From CAJKWP01 sp050943075 (GTDB taxonomy: Bacteria > Bacillota > Clostridia > Christensenellales > UBA1242), in NCBI GenBank assembly GCA_050943075.1, contig JBMNOM010000004.1, positions 1-40,691 of the forward strand: 40,691 nt of DNA, in the 5' to 3' direction. A program made the translations under genes and the position numbers. The notes under the pieces are model-generated. The model had not been told where the DNA came from and did not search any database. It worked only from the letters and a program-made list of their open reading frames with translations. Shown here one piece after another: positions 33,164-38,980 of the stretch; the stretch's first letter is position 1, and the number at the start of each line of letters is the position of its first letter.

Positions 33164-33920
33164 TACAATCTCCATTAATAAAATTTAAAACGTCATCAAA
33201 AAAACTTTCCGCTTTTTCCAAAAAACAAAAGTGTCCGCACTTTTCATATATTTTTAATTTGGAATTTTTAATAAGTTTGTTAAATTTTTTTGCTATATAT
33301 AGTGGTGTTTCAAAATCTCTTTTTCCATAAATCAACAAAACTGGGCATTTAATGTTTTTTGCATCTTGAGTTTGACAAGTGTTAACAATGTTAACAAAAG
33401 TTTTTTTCATGTTCTGGCTTAAAGCTTTATAATCGCTTGAGCCAACTTTGTTTTGGTTTAGCCATTTCTTTGCAAGTTTGTAAAAAACAATTTTAAACCA
33501 AACTTTAACACCTTTCTTGCGCTTTAACCCTGCCCCGCCTGTTATAACAATTTTATCAATATGATTATAACAATTTGCCATTTTTAAAGCAACTCTGGTG
33601 CCAAAAGAATGAGAAATTATTGTAATATTTTGCAGTTTTTCTTTGTTTATAACTTGCAAGACAATGTGCTTGTAATCGTCAAGTGTCCAAACTTTTGTTG
33701 GCTCACTGCTTTTGCCAAAAGATGGAAAGTCAATTAAACACGCATTAAACATTTGTTTTAAAGAACGCGCAAGTGGAAAAAAAATTGTGCTGTTGCAACC
33801 CCACCCATGCAAAAAAACAATGGTTGGCTTTTGGGTTTTAGTTGATTTTTTGCTTGTATAATAACAAACTTTTGTGGTTTTGTGTTTTATGCTTTTTAAG
33901 GCAAAATCTTTTGTTTCCAT
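33144..33920 (-). CDS. alpha/beta-fold hydrolase
   Basis: A 258-residue alpha/beta hydrolase of unknown substrate. The oxyanion region reads FLHGWGCNS, the nucleophile elbow is Ser in SHSFGTRVAL, the acid is Asp in YGKRDFETP and the catalytic His is in KCGHFCF. A short cap region lies between about residues 125 and 190. It precedes and overlaps the Mur ligase-like gene, so both probably act on the envelope or its precursors. There is no Shine-Dalgarno. A TATAAA box ends five bases before the ATG, suggesting leaderless expression. Confidence 0.9.
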   Translation of the reverse strand: METKDFALKSIKHKTTKVCYYTSKKSTKTQKPTIVFLHGWGCNSTIFFPLARSLKQMFNACLIDFPSFGKSSEPTKVWTLDDYKHIVLQVINKEKLQNITIISHSFGTRVALKMANCYNHIDKIVITGGAGLKRKKGVKVWFKIVFYKLAKKWLNQNKVGSSDYKALSQNMKKTFVNIVNTCQTQDAKNIKCPVLLIYGKRDFETPLYIAKKFNKLIKNSKLKIYEKCGHFCFLEKAESFFDDVLNFINGDCNGIFSN

Positions 33921-33925
33921 ATAAG

Positions 33926-33955
33926 TTTATACTAAAAAGCAAATTCTTTTGTTAA
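33926..33955 (-). promoter_or_regulatory. promoter of the hydrolase-Mur ligase operon
   Basis: TTAACA (33950-33955), an 18-base spacer and TATAAA (33926-33931) on the minus strand. Only five bases separate the -10 box from the ATG. The -35 region overlaps the T-run of the nrdR terminator. Confidence 0.55.
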
Positions 33956-33986
33956 AAAAAATAACAAAAGCAAAACTTTTGTTATT
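33951..33986 (-). terminator. Rho-independent terminator of nrdR
   Basis: AATAACAAAAG pairs perfectly with CTTTTGTTATT around a five-base loop. On the minus strand it is followed by a T-run, 10 bases after the nrdR stop codon. Confidence 0.85.
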
Positions 33987-33996
33987 CTTCTTAAAT

Positions 33997-34440
33997 TTAA
34001 TTTTTCAATTCCTTTAAAATGTTTAAAAAGCTTCCAGCGTCTGTAAACTTTCTGTAAACTGAGGCAAAGCGAATGTAAGCAATTTCGTCAAGGTTTTTAA
34101 GTTTTTCCATAACCATGTCACCAATAAGCGAGCTTTTAACTTCGCCGGTTAATCTGTTTTGAATTTCTTTTTCAATTTCTGAAACAATGTTTTCAATTTG
34201 ACTTAAACTAACTGGCCTTTTTTCACAGGCTTTAATAACACCTTTCTTAATTTTTGCAGCATCAAAAGGTTGGCGACTGCCATCGTTTTTAATAACCAAA
34301 ATTGGAGTTGTTTCCACAGTTTCGTAAGTTGTAAATCTTTTTGAACATGCCAAACATTCTCTTCTTCTTCTAATGCTTGCACCTGTTGTGCGTGAGTCTA
34401 GCACTCTGCTGTTTTCATAATTGCAAAACGGACAAATCAT
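33997..34440 (-). CDS. nrdR: transcriptional repressor NrdR
   Basis: NrdR represses ribonucleotide reductase genes by sensing ATP/dATP. The 147-residue protein begins MICPFCNYENSRVLDSRTT, with the zinc ribbon completed by CLACSKRFTTYE, followed by the ATP-cone (VIKNDGSRQPFDAAKIKKGV). The start is the ATG at 34438-34440, nine bases after AGGAG. A longer frame would add a Cys/Thr-rich tail running through the promoter. It has its own promoter with a dyad over the -10 box. Confidence 0.96.
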   Translation of the reverse strand: MICPFCNYENSRVLDSRTTGASIRRRRECLACSKRFTTYETVETTPILVIKNDGSRQPFDAAKIKKGVIKACEKRPVSLSQIENIVSEIEKEIQNRLTGEVKSSLIGDMVMEKLKNLDEIAYIRFASVYRKFTDAGSFLNILKELKN

Positions 34441-34459
34441 CTTTTGTATCTCCTTGATA

Positions 34460-34491
34460 ACAATATTACAACATATTGTGTGTGTTGTCCA
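34460..34491 (-). promoter_or_regulatory. nrdR promoter with overlapping inverted repeat
   Basis: TGGACA (34486-34491), a 17-base spacer and TAATAT (34463-34468) form the promoter. A perfect inverted repeat ACAATAT-N6-ATATTGT (34460-34479) covers the -10 box, a good place for repression. It resembles NrdR boxes only loosely. Confidence 0.65.
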
Positions 34492-34520
34492 GTGTTTAAC
34501 AAGATTTTGAGTTGTATTTT

Positions 34521-34736
34521 TCAAAAAAAACCAACAAAGGTGTCAAATTTTCTGCGCTGCAAAATGTCTTGCGCAGTTTGAATATATTGTTTTAAAAATT
34601 TAACACAAAGCCCGCAGGAAACGCTTATAGAGCGTGGTGTGCTTATAACGCTTGCATTAACGCCGTAAGATGAAAGCAAATTTTTAAATAAAAAAGCCTG
34701 ACTTCTGGAACGAAAAACCGCTAAGCAATATTCCAT
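34521..34736 (-). CDS. DUF3343 family protein (putative Se/S carrier-like)
   Basis: A 71-residue protein of the DUF3343 type: MEYCLAVFRSRSQAFLF, a central VISTPRSISVSCGLCVKF with two Cys, and a C-terminal helix. Proteins of this family are often encoded beside cysteine desulfurase/selenocysteine lyase genes and have been proposed as sulfur or selenium carriers. Here a cysteine desulfurase gene is divergent from it, which fits. The start is the ATG at 34734-34736, five bases after AGGAG. Confidence 0.85.
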   Translation of the reverse strand: MEYCLAVFRSRSQAFLFKNLLSSYGVNASVISTPRSISVSCGLCVKFLKQYIQTAQDILQRRKFDTFVGFF

Positions 34737-34750
34737 TTTAACTCCTAAAA

Positions 34751-34781
34751 GAAAAATGCTTTTCATCAGTGAACATTTTTC
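34751..34781. other. hairpin in the DUF3343/cysteine desulfurase divergent region
   Basis: GAAAAATG pairs with CATTTTTC, and inside it TTCA pairs with TGAA with a three-base bulge. On the minus strand it ends five bases before the Shine-Dalgarno of the DUF3343 gene, so it could act as a leader attenuator or an operator. Confidence 0.4.
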
Positions 34782-34814
34782 TTTCTAAAACACTATATTG
34801 AAAATAAGTGAAAA

Positions 34815-34833
34815 AAGTTAATTTAATTAACTT
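34815..34833. repeat. 19-bp palindrome upstream of the cysteine desulfurase gene
   Basis: AAGTTAATT-T-AATTAACTT is a perfect 9-1-9 palindrome ending seven bases before the Shine-Dalgarno (GAGG) of the plus-strand gene and about 15 bases downstream of a TATATT -10-like box. It is a candidate operator. Confidence 0.45.
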
Positions 34834-34847
34834 AAAAGTGAGGAAAA

Positions 34848-35987
34848 ATGATATATTTTGATAACAGTGCAACAACAAGAGTTAAACCAAAACAAGTGAT
34901 TACCCAAACCATGAGAGGTTTAACGCGATACAGCGCAAATGGGTCAAGAAGCTCACACAAATTAAGTTTGGAAACAGCATTACAAATTAACCTTGTGCGT
35001 GAAAAACTGCAAAAGTTTGTCTGTTGCGAAAAACTTGAAAACATAATCTTCACTTCTGGTTGCACAGAAGCGCTTAATTTGGCAATTCTTGGCACTGCAA
35101 AACAAAATGGGCATGTGGTTGCAACAATTAACGAGCACAATTCAGTTTTGCGTCCTTTGGAATATTTAAAAGAAAACAATGTTATTACTGTTTCCTATGC
35201 AAAACCTGCTTCAGAAGAAAAATTAACATGGGGCGACATTGAAAAACATCTTTGCAAAAACACATATATAGTTTGCGTGAATCACATTTCAAATGTGGAC
35301 GGAATGCCAGCAGATATAGAACAAATTGGAAAAGAATGCAAAAAAAGAAACTTGCTTTTCTTGCTTGATGGCGCGCAAAGTGCTGGGCACACAGAACTTG
35401 ACATGCAAAAACAAAACATTTCCTTGCTTGCCCTTGCTCCACACAAAGGGCTTTACGCACCACAAGGAATTGGCGTGCTTGCCATTGCAGATGGAGTGGA
35501 AGTTAAACCAATTAAATTTGGCGGAACAGGAACAGAAAGTTTTAACTTAAAACAACCGCAAGCCTTGCCAGAAGGGCTTGAAAGCGGCACTTTGCCAATG
35601 CCAGCAATTTTGGGCCTTGGCGCTGGGGTGGATTTTGTTAATGAATTTAGACAAGAAATCACAGAAAAAATTGAAGATTTATGCACGTATTTGAATTTTG
35701 AATTAAGAAAAATTAACAATGTTGTTGTTTACACTCACCCAAACAATTCAAATGGTGTGATTAGTTTTAACATTAAAGGAAAAACAAGTGAAGAAGTGTG
35801 CATTTTATTGGACGAAAAATTTAACATTTGCACGCGTGGTGGACTTCACTGCGCGCCCTTAAAACACAAACACATGGGCACACTTAAAACTGGTGCTGTT
35901 AGGGTGTCTTTGTCATATTTTAACCACTTTGGCGAAGTTGCAACTTTTTTAAAAGCTGTTAAAAAAATTGCCAAAAGAAATGAATAA
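34848..35987 (+). CDS. cysteine desulfurase / selenocysteine lyase-type aminotransferase class V
   Basis: A PLP-dependent enzyme that takes sulfur (or selenium) from cysteine (selenocysteine). The 379-residue protein starts MIYFDNSATTRVKP and has FTSGCTEALNLAI, INEHNS, the LLDGAQSAGH Asp-Gln region, the PLP Lys in LAPHKGLYAPQG, and the catalytic Cys in RGGLHCAPLKHKHMGT. The Cys loop is the short type seen in SufS/CsdA-like group II enzymes and in the small Firmicute family encoded next to DUF3343. The ATG follows GAGG. Whether it feeds Fe-S assembly or another sulfur pathway cannot be read here. Confidence 0.9.
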   Translation: MIYFDNSATTRVKPKQVITQTMRGLTRYSANGSRSSHKLSLETALQINLVREKLQKFVCCEKLENIIFTSGCTEALNLAILGTAKQNGHVVATINEHNSVLRPLEYLKENNVITVSYAKPASEEKLTWGDIEKHLCKNTYIVCVNHISNVDGMPADIEQIGKECKKRNLLFLLDGAQSAGHTELDMQKQNISLLALAPHKGLYAPQGIGVLAIADGVEVKPIKFGGTGTESFNLKQPQALPEGLESGTLPMPAILGLGAGVDFVNEFRQEITEKIEDLCTYLNFELRKINNVVVYTHPNNSNGVISFNIKGKTSEEVCILLDEKFNICTRGGLHCAPLKHKHMGTLKTGAVRVSLSYFNHFGEVATFLKAVKKIAKRNE

Positions 35988-36004
35988 AAAAATAAAAAAA
36001 TAAG

Positions 36005-36033
36005 TTGAATTAAAAAAACAAAAGTGCTATAAT
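36005..36033 (+). promoter_or_regulatory. sigma-A promoter of the tRNA-Lys locus
   Basis: TTGAAT (36005-36010), a 17-base spacer and TATAAT (36028-36033). The -10 box lies in the loop of the terminator hairpin that ends the cysteine desulfurase transcript. Confidence 0.8.
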
Positions 36034-36054
36034 GATTTTCGTTAAAGCACTTTT
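36020..36054 (+). terminator. Rho-independent terminator of the cysteine desulfurase gene
   Basis: AAAAGTGCT pairs with AGCACTTTT across a 17-base loop and runs into a T-rich stretch, 32 bases after the stop codon. The loop carries the -10 box of the tRNA promoter. Confidence 0.65.
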
Positions 36055-36085
36055 CTGTTTTAATTATTACATAATATAAAAGTTT

Positions 36086-36236
36086 GGTTCCTTAGCTCAG
36101 CTGGCAGAGCAACGCAACTCTAATCAGTGCACGACGCGTTAAAAAAAGTTGCCTGTGGCAAGTTTTTAGCAAGTGAGCAAGGCGAACGACAAGTGGCTTG
36201 CAAAGCCATTTGCAAGCGGAAGGGTTTCCCTGGTCC
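36086..36236 (+). pseudogene. interrupted tRNA-Lys-like copy with structured insert
   Basis: The first 28 bases are identical to the intact tRNA-Lys at 36272, covering the acceptor 5' strand and D arm. The anticodon arm is altered: ACTCTAATCAGTG lacks one T of the intact ACTCTTAATCAGTG and is preceded by changed bases. A relatively G+C-rich stretch of about 90 bases follows, with strong hairpins (36143-36167; 36196-36217). The final part (AGGGTTTCCCTGG to ACTACAA) vaguely resembles a T arm and acceptor end. No Lys anticodon loop or acceptor stem can form, so it is not a normal tRNA. It lies between the tRNA promoter and the intact gene, so it would be co-transcribed. Confidence 0.65.
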
Positions 36237-36271
36237 CACTACAAAGTAAAACAGGATTATTAAATAAATAT

Positions 36272-36347
36272 GGTTCCTTAGCTCAGCTGGCAGAGCAACT
36301 GACTCTTAATCAGTGGGTCCAGGGTTCGATCCCCTGAGGAACTACCA
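36272..36347 (+). tRNA. tRNA-Lys (anticodon CTT)
   Basis: A complete cloverleaf. The acceptor is GGTTCCT with AGGAACT (a G-U first pair), the D arm GCTC/GAGC and the anticodon stem ACTGA/TCAGT with loop CTCTTAA, giving anticodon CTT at 36305-36307. The T arm is CAGGG-TTCGATC-CCCTG, and the encoded CCA lies at 36345-36347. Confidence 0.97.
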
Positions 36348-36350
36348 AAC

Positions 36351-36380
36351 AAAAAACACTTGGAAAACCAAGTGTTTTTT
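36351..36380. terminator. bidirectional terminator between tRNA-Lys and the ger operon
   Basis: A perfect 13-bp stem (AAAAAACACTTGG with CCAAGTGTTTTTT) and an AAAA loop lie three bases after the tRNA CCA end and 14 bases past the last ger gene on the other strand. A and T runs flank it. Confidence 0.9.
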
Positions 36381-36393
36381 TAATAAAATTTTT

Positions 36394-36612
36394 CTAATAA
36401 CTTATTCCAATACTTTTCATGAAACGCCAAAGTAAAACTGCAACATCTTGAACTTCAACACCAAGGCTTAACAAAACGCCATAGATAACAGCAGGAATTA
36501 AAACAACAATGAATGCCACAATCCCTTTTGTGTATTTAATTTTAATCATTGGAATCAAATCCACAACTATTACAAATGTTATAGCAACAATAAGTGCCAA
36601 AATGCCAATCAT
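36394..36612 (-). CDS. small two-helix membrane protein, GerA D-subunit-like
   Basis: The 72-residue protein has two hydrophobic segments (about 1-23 and 30-51) and a short amphipathic tail. It follows gerAB in the receptor operon, 12 bases apart, with AGGAGG before the ATG. Small two-helix D subunits are known to accompany some germinant receptors in Bacillus and clostridia and can modulate receptor response. By size, topology and position this is such a protein, though sequence similarity cannot be checked here. Confidence 0.65.
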   Translation of the reverse strand: MIGILALIVAITFVIVVDLIPMIKIKYTKGIVAFIVVLIPAVIYGVLLSLGVEVQDVAVLLWRFMKSIGISY

Positions 36613-36624
36613 TTCACTGCCCTC

Positions 36625-37803
36625 CTAATTTTTCTTTGTGGCTTTGTCTAACTTGCCGTAAATCAAACTTTTTTTATATGCTTTAATTTTGCCTTTTTTA
36701 AGGTCTGAGCCTGTTTGTGTGCGTTTTTTAATTAAACCAATGATGAATGTTAGAATTGGAATAATAAATTCAAAAATACTCCACAAAAATGGTGTTGTGT
36801 CACGTGCAACACTGCTGTGAATAATTGGGTTTGTGTTAACAAAAGTCATGGTGAAAATTGTTATTAAAACTCCAGTTATAAACGTAAGACGCCAAAACTT
36901 TTCAATTTCAAAAATTTGTGCAATACTGATGACAACAACATAAAACAAAATTGTGATTTTGAAAAACATAAGCATGAGCAATATAACAGCAAACAAAATT
37001 TCAACGCGGCTTAATGCTTCGCCTAAGTTTATCAATCGCAAGGAAATTATTGGTGGAAATTCAAGCAAGTGAAACACATTTCCCAAAACTGCAATGTCAC
37101 GAATTTTAACAATTAAAAACACAAACACCATTGTGGCAAGGCCAAAAAAGAGATATTTGTTCATATTTTCTTTTTTGAATTTAATATTGGGAACAAACAT
37201 TCCCAAAACAATCACTTCACCAAGTGGAATTGTTAACAAAATGTGTGTTGACTGAACATATCTGCCAAAATCCAAGTTGAAAATTGGCAAAAAGTTGCTT
37301 AAATCAAACTGCCCCAATGAAAACAAAAATGTTGCCACCAAAACAAGTGTTGAACTTAAAAGAAAAAACAAACTATAACGCGTTATAACCTTAATTCCCT
37401 TTTTAACTCCAAATGCTGCCACCAAAACACACGCACCAATTATCACAACATTTGGTGTTTTTGACATAAGCGTTAAACGTGTAAATGCTGTTAAGTCGCC
37501 AAGATTTAAGGCTGTGAGCATTATAAAGAAAAACAAATACAGCACAGACAAAATTTTGCTGGCAACTTTTCCATACACTGCTTCAAAAAATTGAAACAGA
37601 TTTTTATTTGGATATGACCTAACAATGCCACTGAAAATCCAAAACCCTGGAATGCAAATTGCACCTGCAATTAAAATGACAAACCAAGATTCCTGTTTTG
37701 TGACAGGGGAAAGAAAAGACGCAAGTAGTGTTGATGCTTGCAAAAAACAAGCCAAAGTGAACATTCCTTGCAAACCTGAAATTTGTGTTTTATCTACTCT
37801 CAT
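36625..37803 (-). CDS. spore germination protein GerAB family (germinant receptor B subunit)
   Basis: The B subunit is an APC-superfamily integral membrane protein of the inner spore membrane that contributes to germinant binding. The 392-residue protein has about ten membrane segments. It begins with KTQISGLQGMFTLACFLQAS and has the NLFQFFEAVYGKVASKILSVLY region typical of the family, and ends with a basic tail. Its ATG overlaps the end of the C-subunit gene by 14 bases (AGGTGAGAA before the ATG), so the two are translationally coupled. Confidence 0.93.
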   Translation of the reverse strand: MRVDKTQISGLQGMFTLACFLQASTLLASFLSPVTKQESWFVILIAGAICIPGFWIFSGIVRSYPNKNLFQFFEAVYGKVASKILSVLYLFFFIMLTALNLGDLTAFTRLTLMSKTPNVVIIGACVLVAAFGVKKGIKVITRYSLFFLLSSTLVLVATFLFSLGQFDLSNFLPIFNLDFGRYVQSTHILLTIPLGEVIVLGMFVPNIKFKKENMNKYLFFGLATMVFVFLIVKIRDIAVLGNVFHLLEFPPIISLRLINLGEALSRVEILFAVILLMLMFFKITILFYVVVISIAQIFEIEKFWRLTFITGVLITIFTMTFVNTNPIIHSSVARDTTPFLWSIFEFIIPILTFIIGLIKKRTQTGSDLKKGKIKAYKKSLIYGKLDKATKKN

Positions 37804-38980
37804 TTCTCACCTGCTCTGTTTCAATGCTGATTGTTGTGTAGCCATTGTTTGTAATGTTTATAATTGGCATAACAATTATTTCAGCAGTTTTGTAAATTTC
37901 TTTCCAATCGTTTTTAATTTCGCTCCACAATTTTGGGTTTTTCTTGTAAATTTGGTTTCCGAAGCCATAAATATCACTTGAAGTTTCTTGTGTTAATTTA
38001 AAAGTTTTTTTAATTCTTTCTTCAACTGTTTTACCAACTTGCGCTGTTAGAATTTCAACCAAATTATACATGCTTTGTGTTTTAAAGTTAATCAGTTCTG
38101 CAACGCTTAAAATCATTGTAATTTCAAACTCAACTTTCAATTTTTTATCAGGCGTCACTTTAATGTTTTGTTTTGCTTTAATTTTATCAATGTAAAGGTT
38201 TGCCCTGCGAGTTTCTTGCTCAACTTTTAAAAAGCTTTCAACAACTTTTCCTTCTGTCCAATTGAATGGAAAAAAATCAATCACTTCCAAATAATTTGCA
38301 ATTTTATCATCATTAAAAAGCGCAAATTTTGAAACATGTATAGTTCCTTTTTTGTTTTGCTTTTCTTCCAATTTAATCACTGGAAGAACATTGCTTTTTT
38401 GCTCGGATAAAAGGTTTGAAACATATTTTAAAACGTTAATTTGAAAGTTATCATTGCTTCGGGCATTGTCGTTTACAATTTGAGTTATATAATTTCCCAG
38501 TGAAGACTCTTGTTGTGGCTCAAATTCAAAAAATTTCTTCATGTCGCCTTCAGTCAAGAAAATTTTAATTTCAAGCCTAAGTTGAGGGTCACGCAAGAAC
38601 AAATCCAAAAAATCTTTTGTTCCTTCCTCAGCAACTTGTGTGCTGATTAAAATTAACTGGCAATGTTTAAAAAATAAATTTCGGCTGCTTTCAAAGTTAA
38701 GTTTTGCAATGCCTTCCAAAATTGTGTCTGCTTCTGTTGTTAAAATGATGGAATTTTTATTTTGCCCTTCACCAGAGCCAGTTGGGCTTGCACTTGAACT
38801 ATTTCTGGCAGATTTTGCAACTTCAATTGATAAATTGTAGTTTTTTTCTTTTCCCTTATCAATTCCAATTGTTGTGGCAATGAAAATTGAGTCAAGTTCA
38901 ACGCTGTCCCAACAACCACTTGTGAAAATACAACTAAAGCAAAGAATTAATGCCAAAAAAATAAATTTAACCTTCTCCAT
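37790..38980 (-). CDS. spore germination lipoprotein GerAC family (germinant receptor C subunit)
   Basis: The C subunit is a lipoprotein on the outer face of the inner spore membrane. The start is the ATG at 38978-38980 (396 residues) behind AAGGAGG. A signal peptide ends in the lipobox FTSGC, and the mature protein begins CWDSVELDS, the family's CW(D/N)xxEL motif. The C-terminal domain (KVEFEITMILSVAELI, then IKKTFKLTQETSSDIYGFGNQIYKKNPKLW) fits Ger(x)C. It overlaps the A-subunit gene by 14 bases. The ORF ends in TTISIETEQVRNESR. Confidence 0.93.
   Translation of the reverse strand: MEKVKFIFLALILCFSCIFTSGCWDSVELDSIFIATTIGIDKGKEKNYNLSIEVAKSARNSSSASPTGSGEGQNKNSIILTTEADTILEGIAKLNFESSRNLFFKHCQLILISTQVAEEGTKDFLDLFLRDPQLRLEIKIFLTEGDMKKFFEFEPQQESSLGNYITQIVNDNARSNDNFQINVLKYVSNLLSEQKSNVLPVIKLEEKQNKKGTIHVSKFALFNDDKIANYLEVIDFFPFNWTEGKVVESFLKVEQETRRANLYIDKIKAKQNIKVTPDKKLKVEFEITMILSVAELINFKTQSMYNLVEILTAQVGKTVEERIKKTFKLTQETSSDIYGFGNQIYKKNPKLWSEIKNDWKEIYKTAEIIVMPIINITNNGYTTISIETEQVRNESR

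Noticed and set aside
36086..36161. First tRNA-Lys-like copy as a functional tRNA
   Set aside because: The acceptor stem has no 3' partner, the anticodon loop is disrupted and no T arm follows at the right distance.
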